Assembly: GCA_963757065.1 (NCBI GenBank)
Contig: CAVWQC010000007.1
Coordinates: forward strand, 1 to 64,000
DNA length: 64,000 nucleotides
From: PNON01 sp963757065
GTDB lineage: Bacteria; Chloroflexota; Anaerolineae; Anaerolineales; Anaerolineaceae
Direction of reading: 5' to 3'
Shown here: in pieces, positions 1 to 11,284 of the stretch
Position numbering within the stretch: the first letter of the stretch is position 1
Layout: each line of letters starts with the position of its first letter
Position numbers and translations under genes: made by a program
The notes under the pieces: model-generated
Databases searched by the model: none
Seen by the model: the letters and a program-made list of their open reading frames with translations, nothing else
What the model was told of the DNA's origin: nothing

Positions 1-1122
<1,122 letters not shown>

Positions 1123-1265
1123 TATGGAGACTTGAGCAAATGTCTACGGACAGGCGCTCTACTTCATTGAGTAACCAAAAAATCCTCGTACGGTGTACGA
1201 GGTTGCGATGCGAAGTAAGCAAGTATTTTCTATCACTCCTCAGTTGTTCAGGGAAGCTGAACAAT

Positions 1266-1339
1266 GGGCCTTTAGCTCAGTTGGTTAGAGCGTGCCTCTG
1301 ATAAGGGCAAGGTCTCAGGTTCGAGCCCTGAAAGGCCCA
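1266..1339 (+). tRNA. tRNA-Ile (anticodon GAU)
   Basis: A full cloverleaf can be drawn: acceptor stem GGGCCTT/AAGGCCC, a D-arm, anticodon stem TGCCT/GGGCA around the loop CTGATAA, and a T-arm containing GGTTCGAGCCC. The anticodon reads GAT. The CCA tail is not encoded. It sits in the 16S-23S spacer, the usual place for tRNA-Ile, and would be processed from the rRNA precursor. Confidence 0.97.
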
Positions 1340-1362
1340 CTAACCCGTGGGTTGCTCACGAC

Positions 1363-1435
1363 GGGGATGTAGCTTAGTTGGGAGAGCGCCGCCCTTGCAC
1401 GGCGGAGGTCAGGGGTTCGAATCCCCTCATCTCCA
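1363..1435 (+). tRNA. tRNA-Ala (anticodon UGC)
   Basis: Acceptor stem GGGGATG pairs with CATCTCC with one wobble, the anticodon stem is GCCGC/GCGGC-like around CTTGCAC, and the T-arm is GGGGTTCGAATCCCC. The anticodon is TGC. It lies 23 bp after tRNA-Ile, the common Ile-Ala spacer order. CCA is not encoded. Confidence 0.97.
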
Positions 1436-1762
1436 CAAGCTGCACATTTGTTGGAGAAAATACTGGAATTGATTACTGTAGTAACCACTCGATAAATAAT
1501 AGATGGCATAAACGCAGGCAGAGCGGCCCGGCGGAATGCCGGGTCGAGTTGTCTAAAAACAGAATAGGTTGTAGAGCGACTGGAGCTCCTCACAAGGTGT
1601 GAGAGGTACCCGCCGCCGGACAACCGGCGATCTGGCTGAGAAACATGGGCCAGCTGAACATTACCAATTGAATAGCAAAAATGATTTTGTAGGCCAAAAT
1701 CAAACATAAGATTTTGTTGATTAAATAATAATTGAAGTAGTATCGAATTCTCCGCATCACGT
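1436..1762 (+). other. rRNA spacer between tRNA-Ala and 23S
   Basis: This 327-bp stretch of the transcribed spacer holds no gene I can support. Short reading frames here run into the tRNA and are not credible. It should contain precursor-processing stems around the 23S ends. Confidence 0.6.
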
Positions 1763-4733
<2,971 letters not shown>

Positions 4734-4817
4734 GTGCGGGGAACTCGGTACTTCTTCTAGAACATCCTACAAAATCATTTGCTATAATATATTGGTAATC
4801 TTAACATGTAGATAAAG

Positions 4818-4940
4818 TCTCTTGGTGATTTGAGCGACGAGGGTACACCCGGTAACATCTCGAACCCGGTCGTTAAGCTCGTCAGCGCTGATGGTACTTG
4901 GAGGGCGACCTCCTGGGAGAGTAAGTCATTGCCAAGAGAC
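4818..4940 (+). rRNA. rrf: 5S ribosomal RNA, with operon terminator
   Basis: The 5' and 3' ends pair (GTCTCTTGG with CCAAGAGAC), and the central part has the typical 5S sequences CGAACCCGGTCGTTAAGC and GAGAGTAAGTC. The outer helix is followed by TTTTCTTATTT, so the 5S end itself may act as the intrinsic terminator of the operon. A TATAAT-like box at about 4783 lies between 23S and 5S but has no convincing -35 partner. Confidence 0.95.
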
Positions 4941-4992
4941 TTTTCTTATTTAATGCATTCCCCTTTCAAATAATATATATCTATCCATCCAA

Positions 4993-5070
4993 ACCCGTAT
5001 ATCGGGTTGATTTGTTATTCCCAAAACCCGATGAAGTTGTTGGATTTCGCTGCACTCTATTCAACCTACA
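4993..5070. repeat. Two-hairpin palindromic repeat, copy A1
   Basis: The first of four related units here. It pairs a CGGGTT/AACCCG hairpin with a second half GTTGGATTTCGCTGC...ATTCAACCTACA, in which TTGGAT and ATCCAA arms normally pair (degenerate in this copy). It resembles extragenic palindromic repeats scattered in many bacterial genomes. It lies downstream of 5S. Confidence 0.7.
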
Positions 5071-5080
5071 AAAGCACGGT

Positions 5081-5173
5081 AGGTCGGGTAGAGGTGTTAT
5101 CTCCGAAACCCGACAATAAAAGCCAAAACCCGACGAAAACGTTGGATTGCGCGCAGCTAAATCCAACCTACAT
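5081..5173. repeat. Two-hairpin palindromic repeat, copy A2
   Basis: A tandem neighbour of copy A1, with first half AGGTCGGGTAGAGGTG...CCGAAACCCGAC and second half GTTGGATT...AATCCAACCTACA. It ends just short of the converging regulator gene at 5193. The short reading frame crossing it is repeat sequence and not a gene. Confidence 0.7.
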
Positions 5174-5192
5174 GGTAAGTATACGCGGTAAG

Positions 5193-5504
5193 TTAGCTCC
5201 CAAGATGTTGAGCGAATGCCAGATATTGTTTTCGATAGGTAATGAATGCACGCTTTCCTTCCACACTAAGCGAGCAATTTGTATTTGGATACTTCCCTTT
5301 GAATGATTTGGATATAACAACATAGCCTCCCTCCTCCAGTTTGCTCAGGTGAGCGGATAAATTTCCTTTACTCAATCCGGTTGCATTGAGAAGGTAGGTG
5401 AAATCCGCGCTAGCGCAGGCCGAAAGCACCGCCATAATGGCAAGACGGGATGGTTCGTGAATTAACCTGTCAAGGTTGGCGAGGTCCCTGATTTCATCTG
5501 CCAT
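5193..5504 (-). CDS. Winged-helix transcriptional regulator (ArsR/MarR-like, HTH_34 type)
   Basis: This 103-residue protein is essentially one winged-helix DNA-binding domain. Residues 12-75 hold helices around LIHEPSRLAIMAVLS and LSKGNLSAHLSKLEEGGYV, followed by a beta-wing with KGKYPN. This layout matches the small 'winged helix DNA-binding domain' regulators that are often paired with a membrane protein. It overlaps the end of the upstream membrane-protein gene by 1 bp, so the two are cotranscribed from the promoter at 6203-6231 and the regulator probably controls its own operon. No ligand-binding cysteines are visible, so a metal sensor is unlikely. The inducer is unknown. Confidence 0.8.
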   Translation of the reverse strand: MADEIRDLANLDRLIHEPSRLAIMAVLSACASADFTYLLNATGLSKGNLSAHLSKLEEGGYVVISKSFKGKYPNTNCSLSVEGKRAFITYRKQYLAFAQHLGS

Positions 5505-6172
5505 TAGTCACCGCTCTTCGCAGCCTGGAATGCAGACCGAAGGGTCATAATTCCGCTTGTCATAAGCATAACGAACCAGATCGATCCAAACACCAAAGCA
5601 GATTGCCCAAATGTAAGGGGTAATATCAATACGCTGGTGGATAATAATCCGCCAACCCATCCGAGCCAAACGTAACGTGGCAGTCCAATATTCCTGCCAA
5701 CACTGACCAGTGTGTATCCAAAACTCCACCCCGTGGCTGTCCAGAGCATTCTCAGTATAAAAGTCTGGTCAACCCAGTGCAGGAACCATAAACAGACACC
5801 TATTGCCAGACCAGCGAGAATTATGATAAATGAAATCAAATTCACCTTGCGTGGAACGATCCACTGCGAGGCTTTAACAATACCGCTTTCCCTCCAGAGC
5901 CAGCGTTGTCTGATGTATTTCATCAGCCAGAGCATCCCCCATACAGCCAGAATAACCAGAATGGTCGGCAGCATACCAATCCACGCTGCCCAACGACCAT
6001 AAGTATTAGCGGCTTTCATTATGATCGTAAGCCAAAAAGGTTCAAATGCGAGCCATGCTCCCACACCGCCGAAACCAAGCAGGATCGCAAATTGGATATC
6101 CCGAAGGCCATCCGAAAACTCATAACGACGGGTTTTTTGGATCAATTGGTTAATATCAGGTTGCGATGCCAT
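5504..6172 (-). CDS. Integral membrane protein of unknown function, paired with regulator
   Basis: The 222-residue protein begins with a soluble stretch (MASQPDINQLIQKTRRYEFS) and then has about six hydrophobic segments, consistent with an inner-membrane protein. I do not recognise a catalytic motif. The start at 6172 is preferred because AAGGAG sits 7 bases upstream. A TTG two codons earlier is less likely. It is the first gene of a two-gene operon with the winged-helix regulator, an arrangement common for small membrane-protein/repressor pairs in Gram-positives and Chloroflexota. Its role may be membrane-stress or transport related, but that is only context. Confidence 0.75.
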   Translation of the reverse strand: MASQPDINQLIQKTRRYEFSDGLRDIQFAILLGFGGVGAWLAFEPFWLTIIMKAANTYGRWAAWIGMLPTILVILAVWGMLWLMKYIRQRWLWRESGIVKASQWIVPRKVNLISFIIILAGLAIGVCLWFLHWVDQTFILRMLWTATGWSFGYTLVSVGRNIGLPRYVWLGWVGGLLSTSVLILPLTFGQSALVFGSIWFVMLMTSGIMTLRSAFQAAKSGD

Positions 6173-6202
6173 AAGCAAACTCCTTTATCGTCTTATGGGC
6201 AC

Positions 6203-6231
6203 AGTATACAATATTAGGTTTGTAATGTCAA
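6203..6231 (-). promoter_or_regulatory. Sigma-70-type promoter of the membrane protein/regulator operon
   Basis: Read on the minus strand, TTGACA (6231-6226) and TATACT (6208-6203) are separated by exactly 17 bases, close to the consensus. A direct repeat of ATTACAAAC flanks the -35 box (about 6217-6243) and is a plausible operator for the downstream winged-helix protein. The leader to the start codon is short, about 25 bases. Confidence 0.75.
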
Positions 6232-6333
6232 CTAGTTTGTAATAATGGATTATAGTGATATTTGGGAATGAGATGGAGGCAGAAACAGATGAAGATCATT
6301 TCAACGATAATATGTCCCGTAATAAGCCTGGTA

Positions 6334-6419
6334 TGTCGGGCTGAGGACCTTTCTCCGAAACCCGACAATAATTACGCATCAGAACTGTTGGATTTCGCTG
6401 CGCTCTATCCAACCTACAT
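6334..6419. repeat. Two-hairpin palindromic repeat, copy A3
   Basis: Same design as copies A1 and A2: a GTCGGGCTGAGG...CCGAAACCCGAC half followed by TTGGATTTCGCTGCGCTCT and ATCCAACCTACA. It lies next to the CCCTTCGACAGG-type repeats that surround the GIY-YIG gene. Confidence 0.7.
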
Positions 6420-6437
6420 CTCAATAACTCAGCGGCG

Positions 6438-6460
6438 CCCTTCGACAGGCTCAGGGAACG
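6438..6460. repeat. Short palindromic repeat B1 (CCCTTCGACAGGCTCAGGG)
   Basis: An imperfect palindrome followed by AACG. Four full copies of this family lie within 720 bp here. This one carries the GACAGG variant and lies outside the element formed by copies B2 and B3. Confidence 0.75.
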
Positions 6461-6529
6461 CCTTAAATTTATCGGGAAATGGTAAACCTGGCAATGGTTA
6501 GGGTAAGCTGTATGTTGGGTTGAGCCGAT

Positions 6530-6548
6530 CCCTGAGCTTGTCGAAGGG
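6530..6548. repeat. Short palindromic repeat B2, left inverted end of GIY-YIG element
   Basis: CCCTGAGCTTGTCGAAGGG is the exact reverse complement of copy B3 (6877-6895), including the GACAAG variant not shared by B1 and B4. Together they bracket the GIY-YIG gene like terminal inverted repeats of a 370-bp unit. Confidence 0.8.
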
Positions 6549-6585
6549 TAAGGCGAAACCCAATAGTATGGATATAATAGCTAAT

Positions 6586-6864
6586 ATGCCCTTTATGTAT
6601 ATTCTCCTTTGTGCTGATAATAGTTACTACACAGGTTCGACATGGGATCTTTCAACCAGACTGGAGCAGCATCAAATTGGGTGCGGATCGGTTTATACGA
6701 AATATCCTTTGCCGATTAGATTGCTATATGCTGAAGAATACGATCGAATCGAAGATGCTTACCGTAGAGAGAGACAACTTCACGGTTGGTCGAGGAAGAA
6801 GAAACAAGCATTAATCAATGGAAAATTGAAAGATCTTGTAAAATTCCCAGAAAATAAGGAATAA
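6586..6864 (+). CDS. GIY-YIG family nuclease-like protein (UPF0213 type)
   Basis: The 92-residue protein starts MPFMYILLCADNSYYTGST, in which the YIL and YTG strands are the GIY-YIG core. The catalytic region continues with R29 (LSTRLEQHQ), a conserved GxGSxYT segment and E50 (YAEEY), and ends in the Lys-rich helix WSRKKKQALINGK typical of UPF0213 members of 80-100 residues. The start at 6586 fits the family best. An upstream ATG at 6568 adds six residues, and a longer reading back to 6520 would translate repeat B2 (SLSLSKG) and is not credible. The gene lies between two perfectly inverted 19-bp repeats, so it may be the nuclease of a small mobile or repeat-maintaining element. Confidence 0.85.
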   Translation: MPFMYILLCADNSYYTGSTWDLSTRLEQHQIGCGSVYTKYPLPIRLLYAEEYDRIEDAYRRERQLHGWSRKKKQALINGKLKDLVKFPENKE

Positions 6865-6909
6865 TAATTATTTCGACCCTTCGACAAGCTCAGGGAACGA
6901 AATAATTAT
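6864..6909. repeat. Repeat B3 inside a longer inverted repeat, right end of GIY-YIG element
   Basis: CCCTTCGACAAGCTCAGGG (6877-6895) is the right inverted partner of copy B2. It is itself enclosed by perfect 12-bp arms ATAATTATTTCG (6864-6875) and CGAAATAATTAT (6898-6909), so the whole can fold as one long hairpin directly after the GIY-YIG stop codon. It could also end transcription or shield the 3' end of the mRNA. Confidence 0.75.
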
Positions 6910-6959
6910 ATGTTCGCGCCGGTGTCCCCACCACGCGTGCGTCTTTGACCGCAAGGTCT

Positions 6960-6988
6960 CCAGTATTCATTTTCCACCTGAATACTGG
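6960..6988 (+). terminator. Hairpin, possible terminator
   Basis: CCAGTATTCA and TGAATACTGG are perfect 10-bp arms with a 9-base loop, followed by ATTTTGG. The tract is weak, so termination is uncertain. Nothing else in 6910-7050 looks like a gene. Confidence 0.4.
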
Positions 6989-7051
6989 ATTTTGGCAAAT
7001 CAGATTCCGCATTATTCAGCCAATAATCCACCCATGAATAACGCCAGATGG

Positions 7052-7122
7052 TAGATCGGGTTTAGGTGCTTTCGCTGAAACCCGATGAACTGTTGGATTT
7101 CGCTACGCTCTATCCAACCTAC
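7052..7122. repeat. Two-hairpin palindromic repeat, copy A4
   Basis: A fourth copy with a GATCGGGTTTAGG...GAAACCCGATG half and a TTGGATTTCGCTACGCTCT/ATCCAACCTACA half. It abuts repeat B4 downstream, so A- and B-type repeats are interleaved in this patch. Confidence 0.7.
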
Positions 7123-7123
7123 A

Positions 7124-7167
7124 GCTCAGGGAACACCCTTCGACAGGCTCAGGGAACGAAATAATTA
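7124..7167. repeat. Short palindromic repeat B4 (partial plus full copy)
   Basis: A truncated copy (GCTCAGGGAACA, 7124-7135) is followed by a full CCCTTCGACAGGCTCAGGG at 7136-7154. The trailing AACGAAATAATTA is shared with copy B3, so B3 and B4 share more than the core palindrome. It lies just past the stop codon of the converging histidine kinase. Confidence 0.7.
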
Positions 7168-7174
7168 ATCGTAA

Positions 7175-8539
7175 TTAATCCCCATTCCGAATTACGACCG
7201 GCAGGCTGATCACCATCCTGGTTCCTTTACCCGGCTCACTTTCAGCGCGGATCTTTCCGCCATGCTGTTCCACGATCATTTTTGCGAGGGCCAACCCCAG
7301 GCCAGTCCCACCTTTATCCCTTTCACGGGACTGATCAGTCCGGTACAGGCGGTCAAACACCTTTTCGAGGTCATCTTTTGCAATACCGTACCCGGTATCA
7401 CTAACAGTAAGTTCAACTTCATTTTTCTCTGCAACCCTCGCCCCTAGGATGATCTCACCCCCGGCGGGTGTATTTCGGATCGCGTTTTCCATCAGATTGC
7501 AAAGAACCTGTGACATGCGATCCTTATCCACCAGGATCTCCGGCAGGTCAGCGGCAACATCGCGATTAAGGGTAATTCCGCGGGCTTGTGCCTGGTAAGT
7601 GAAATGTTCGAACGTTCGATCGATCAGTTTGGCGGGTGCATGGGAATTTGGTTTTAGCTCCAGCTCACCGGCATCTGAAAGAGCCAGCATGCGCAGGTCG
7701 TTGACGAGGTGCTCCAATCTTATTGATTCTTCGCGGATGATCTCCAATGTTTCCGTGGAGGCTGGAATGACTCCATCATGGATGCCCTCGGCGTGGCCAA
7801 GGATGACGCTGATAGGCGTGCGTAATTCATGCGCTATATCTGCGGTCATTTGTTTGCGCGATTTTAAAAGAGTATCCAATTTTTCAGTCATCTCATTGAA
7901 AACCCTGGCCAGTTCACCTATCTCATCCCGTGAATGGATTCGAACATTCTGATTCAGGTTTCCTTTTGAGACCTCTTTTGCTGCTGCAGTCAATTCCCTG
8001 ATCGGTCTCGAAATGATACGAGAAAAGGTAAATCCTAGTACAAGGGAAAGTAAAACCGCAGCCAACCCAATAATGATGAGGTTGATCTGCATCCTTTGAA
8101 TAAATAAGTCCCTCGCCGGAGCTGGAACTGGCATCGGTGAGCGTATATCCAGATAACCCACATTATTACCGTCGTAAATGATGGGTTGACTCCTACCCTG
8201 ATCCAAGGTCAATAGGACATCTCCCGGTTGATACATTCCACCGGCCAGGATTACTTTATAACCTGCATCAGTCAGGGTAAATGGTAAATGATTCTTTTCG
8301 TCCAATGGGATTTTTAATTTGGTCATCATTGCCGGAGCAGCCTCTGAAAGACCATTCCAGGAAAGATTTTCTGTATAGTAATTTGTGAACAAGTTTGTGA
8401 TCGTTTGTTGGTCATTTGTTAATAGATACTGGTTAAATTCGCGATCCGTACTTCGTTGGGTTGTGACAACGACGACCAACACCGTAATAAGGCTGATACA
8501 CAAAAATGCGAGAATTAGTTTTAGTGTGATTGATTTCAA
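7175..8539 (-). CDS. Sensor histidine kinase (BaeS-like, HAMP-HisKA-HATPase)
   Basis: This 454-residue membrane kinase has a first transmembrane segment at residues 7-27, an extracytoplasmic sensor of about 120 residues, a second segment near 151-172, a HAMP linker, the phospho-acceptor box IAHELRTPISVILG with His near 237, and an ATPase domain with N-box NAIRNTPAGG, G1 DTGYGIAKDD and G2 GGTGLGLALAK. It follows its response regulator by 5 bp and lies downstream of the MacAB-type export genes on the same strand. It probably senses envelope or antimicrobial stress and controls that exporter. The signal itself cannot be read from sequence. Confidence 0.92.
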   Translation of the reverse strand: MKSITLKLILAFLCISLITVLVVVVTTQRSTDREFNQYLLTNDQQTITNLFTNYYTENLSWNGLSEAAPAMMTKLKIPLDEKNHLPFTLTDAGYKVILAGGMYQPGDVLLTLDQGRSQPIIYDGNNVGYLDIRSPMPVPAPARDLFIQRMQINLIIIGLAAVLLSLVLGFTFSRIISRPIRELTAAAKEVSKGNLNQNVRIHSRDEIGELARVFNEMTEKLDTLLKSRKQMTADIAHELRTPISVILGHAEGIHDGVIPASTETLEIIREESIRLEHLVNDLRMLALSDAGELELKPNSHAPAKLIDRTFEHFTYQAQARGITLNRDVAADLPEILVDKDRMSQVLCNLMENAIRNTPAGGEIILGARVAEKNEVELTVSDTGYGIAKDDLEKVFDRLYRTDQSRERDKGGTGLGLALAKMIVEQHGGKIRAESEPGKGTRMVISLPVVIRNGD

Positions 8540-8544
8540 TTGAT

Positions 8545-9225
8545 TTATCCTCTAGCGAATCGGTAACCAACACCATACACAGTTTCAATATATTTCTCTT
8601 CACCGTTCTTCTGTTTCAGTTTGGAGCGGAGATTCTTAATGTGCAGATCGATGGTCCGTTCGTAACCGTCAAACCGGCTGCCCTGGACCGCATCCAGAAG
8701 ATCCAAGCGGGAAAATACCCGGCCGGGAGATGAGATAAGGGTTTTAAGCAGGTCAAATTCCGATGGTGTGAGGTCAATAAAATCACCCTCTACGGTCACA
8801 GAATGAGCGGTACAATCCATCATTATTCCTCCCAGTCGATAGATTTGCTCTTCGTCGGACCTTTTTGACTGCCTGCGGAGTACTGCCCTGACCCGTGATA
8901 TCAATTCACGCGGGTAAAATGGTTTGACGATGTAATCATCAGCGCCAAGTTCCAGACCGAGAACACGTTCCTGTTCATCCACTTTTGCGGTTAAAAAGAT
9001 CACAGGTGTATCACTATCAACACGCAATAAGCGAATAAATTCGTATCCATCCATTTCCGGCATCATAATATCCAGGATGATCAAGTCAGGATGAACCCGT
9101 CGGGCAGCATCCAAGCCTTCACGTCCATTATTTGCGATGGTCACCTGATAACCATCTTTGACGAGATAAGCTTTTACCAACGAGGTCAGATGTTCTTCAT
9201 CATCGATCACTAATACTTTTTTCAT
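8545..9225 (-). CDS. OmpR/PhoB-family response regulator
   Basis: The 226-residue protein has an N-terminal receiver domain with acidic pocket DDE at 9-10, phospho-acceptor Asp52 (LIILDIMMPEMDG), Thr79 and Lys101 (YIVKPF). A C-terminal winged helix (about 130-226) ends in TVYGVGYRF, the standard OmpR signature. It is the partner of the kinase that follows 5 bp downstream. The pair trails the export operon, so regulation of adaptor-ATPase-permease expression is the obvious inference. A hairpin at 9270-9305 separates it from the lipoprotein gene and may set relative transcript levels. Confidence 0.93.
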   Translation of the reverse strand: MKKVLVIDDEEHLTSLVKAYLVKDGYQVTIANNGREGLDAARRVHPDLIILDIMMPEMDGYEFIRLLRVDSDTPVIFLTAKVDEQERVLGLELGADDYIVKPFYPRELISRVRAVLRRQSKRSDEEQIYRLGGIMMDCTAHSVTVEGDFIDLTPSEFDLLKTLISSPGRVFSRLDLLDAVQGSRFDGYERTIDLHIKNLRSKLKQKNGEEKYIETVYGVGYRFARG

Positions 9226-9269
9226 TTATCAATCTTTCTTATACACCAATAATAACTATTAACTGTGTT

Positions 9270-9305
9270 TTCCAGCGGAAGATCTGGTCAAACCTTCCGC
9301 TGGAA
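9270..9305 (-). promoter_or_regulatory. Intra-operon hairpin
   Basis: TTCCAGCGGAAG and CTTCCGCTGGAA form a perfect 12-bp stem with a 12-base loop. Neither strand has a U-tract after it, so it looks like an mRNA-processing or stability hairpin between the lipoprotein and the response regulator rather than a strong terminator. Confidence 0.55.
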
Positions 9306-9343
9306 TGATGAATTAAACTATCCCTTATTGATGCATTATAGTC

Positions 9344-10027
9344 TTATCCCTGGTTGGCAATGGTTTCCAGTTTGGTAATGAGCGGATCGATCAGAAGTAA
9401 TGCCATTGTCGCTGTTTGAGCACCAGAATCGGCTCGTCTTGCCTGCATTGTAGCAATGGTACTGGCTGAAGGAGTGGCAGCTGTACTTCCACCTGGAGCA
9501 AATCCACCCTCCATACCCGGTCCACCACCTACTGCGATGTCCGGAGGCATTCCACCACCGGGAAACCCTCCCGGTCCTCCTCCAGCGCTACTATTGGAAC
9601 TGGATGAGGAACCAGTTCTGGAGGTGCTGGTTGTGGATGCAGATACTCCCAATTCCTGAACCAATGACATCACATCCCTGGTACTGAGATTCATCGCATC
9701 GATGGCTGCAATTTGATCAGTGGTTAATGATGAGTTGATCTGGGTTAACAGGTCTGTAACCTCCTGTTGTGCCTTGGAGTCCCTGGTATTCAATTCTTTA
9801 TACGCTTTCCATAGGACGACCAATTCCCTGGCCTGGACTTGCGTGACCGGCGTGGAGCTATCGATCAATTTGTATGTTCCTACCACCAGTTTGGATAGAG
9901 TTGGTAGTTGATCAGTACCAGCTGTGGTAGTTTGGGTGGCATTTCCATTTGTTGTACCGGCTGCAGTGCAGGCGGATACAGCCAGGATTGCAATTAAACT
10001 TAGTATCAAAACCAATTTCTTCTTCAT
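9344..10027 (-). CDS. Gly/Ser-rich lipoprotein of unknown function
   Basis: A lipoprotein signal peptide is clear: a KKK start, a hydrophobic core and the lipobox AVSAC with Cys20. The mature part has a helical segment (residues 45-130) and then a low-complexity region (about 135-190) rich in Gly, Ser, Pro and Met (GGGPGGFPGGGMPP), followed by a short helical tail. I do not recognise a named family. It lies 24 bp downstream of the MacB-like permease on the same strand, so it is probably an accessory of that export system on the outer face of the membrane. Confidence 0.75.
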   Translation of the reverse strand: MKKKLVLILSLIAILAVSACTAAGTTNGNATQTTTAGTDQLPTLSKLVVGTYKLIDSSTPVTQVQARELVVLWKAYKELNTRDSKAQQEVTDLLTQINSSLTTDQIAAIDAMNLSTRDVMSLVQELGVSASTTSTSRTGSSSSSNSSAGGGPGGFPGGGMPPDIAVGGGPGMEGGFAPGGSTAATPSASTIATMQARRADSGAQTATMALLLIDPLITKLETIANQG

Positions 10028-10051
10028 TAATATACCTCCAATTATTGAATG

Positions 10052-11284
10052 CTATTCATAACGTAATGCGTCGATCGGGTCGAGGTTGGCAGCTTTATTT
10101 GCCGGGAAGAAACCGAAGAATACTCCAACCGCAGCCGAGGATGCAAAAGCCAAGACGATGGAACTGGCAACGATCACTGTGCGCATGCTGCTGACAGTAC
10201 CGTAGATCCAGGCTCCTGCTATTCCGGTTACTACACCGATCAACCCGCCAACCAGACTGAGCAGTAAGGCTTCGCTAAGGAATTGCAGGCGAATGTCATT
10301 GGGTGTAGCTCCAATGGCTTGTCTTAACCCGATCTCACGGGTTCTCTCTGTGACGCTGACCATCATGATGTTCATGATGCCGATACCACCGACCAATAAA
10401 GAAACACCTGCCACCCAGGAGAGTAGTGACCTGAACGCTGAGGTGGTCGATTCCTGGGTTGCGATGATGTCCTCCTGTGATGAGATGGAATACTTATCGT
10501 CACTTAATAACGCATCGTGGCGTTTTGCAAGTAACAGCAGTATTTTCTGTTGTACGGTTTCAAGTGATACACCATCATCTACCTCAACAACTACCTGGCG
10601 GACGCTATCCCCAGCGATCCTGGCGAACATGGAAGGAGTGAACTTCTGGAAGACAACCGTGATGGGAATATACATTTGTGCATCAAAATCTACATTTCCC
10701 ACGGTTCCTTTTTCAGCCATAACACCAATAACCCTTAGTTTAGTGGTTCCAACAGTGATCACCTCACCTACCGGATCTGTATCCCCGAAGAGTTGCTGGG
10801 CCAGATCGTAACCTAATACTGCAACTTTATTTTTTCGCTCAAGGTCTTTCATTGTAAAAAAGTGTCCTGAGGTGACTGTTATATCCCGAACCGATGGAAA
10901 ATCAGGGGAGGTGCCTTGAATAGTGATGGAATCCAGGGTAACAGAACCGGCTTTCACAGTTTGAGAGGTATCCATCTCAACAACAACTCCGGCCACACCG
11001 GTGATCTGGTCGGCTATTGCCCAGGCATCGTCGTATACCAATCCGTTACTGTTCCGTCCCATTATTCTAAAACCACCCTGGGAAAAATTCTCACGGACGT
11101 AAAGCAGGTTCGAACCCAGGCTGGTGATACTGTCACGGATCGATGCTTCGGTTCCTGCACTGATGGAGATCATGACGATCACTGCCGCTACGCCAATCAC
11201 TATTCCCAACATGGTCAGGAATGAGCGGACTTTATTTTTAAATAATGCTTCCCATGCAATTCTAAGTAATTCGCTGATTCTCAT
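10052..11284 (-). CDS. MacB/FtsX-family ABC transporter permease
   Basis: The 410-residue protein has the MacB layout: a transmembrane helix near residues 18-42 (KVRSFLTMLGIVIGVAAVIV), a periplasmic core of about 230 residues, and a C-terminal FtsX domain with three helices. The motif GGIGIMNIMMVSVTERTREI is diagnostic for MacB/YknZ-type proteins. It overlaps the ATPase gene by 4 bp and follows it. The three genes form an adaptor-ATPase-permease export system for a peptide, lipid or antimicrobial compound. The substrate is unknown. Confidence 0.92.
   Translation of the reverse strand: MRISELLRIAWEALFKNKVRSFLTMLGIVIGVAAVIVMISISAGTEASIRDSITSLGSNLLYVRENFSQGGFRIMGRNSNGLVYDDAWAIADQITGVAGVVVEMDTSQTVKAGSVTLDSITIQGTSPDFPSVRDITVTSGHFFTMKDLERKNKVAVLGYDLAQQLFGDTDPVGEVITVGTTKLRVIGVMAEKGTVGNVDFDAQMYIPITVVFQKFTPSMFARIAGDSVRQVVVEVDDGVSLETVQQKILLLLAKRHDALLSDDKYSISSQEDIIATQESTTSAFRSLLSWVAGVSLLVGGIGIMNIMMVSVTERTREIGLRQAIGATPNDIRLQFLSEALLLSLVGGLIGVVTGIAGAWIYGTVSSMRTVIVASSIVLAFASSAAVGVFFGFFPANKAANLDPIDALRYE

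Noticed and set aside
4775..4800. TATAAT box between 23S and 5S as an internal promoter.
   Set aside because: No acceptable -35 element at the right distance, and 5S is expected from the main transcript.
5007..5306. A 99-residue plus-strand frame across the A-type repeats.
   Set aside because: Its sequence is translated repeat plus the antisense of the regulator gene.
6520..6585. Longer N-terminus for the GIY-YIG protein beginning SRSLSLSKG.
   Set aside because: These residues are translated repeat B2, and the family starts at the MPFMYILL segment.
9456..9659. Pro-rich plus-strand frame opposite the lipoprotein gene.
   Set aside because: It is the antisense of the Gly-rich region, which gives Pro-rich readings by chance.
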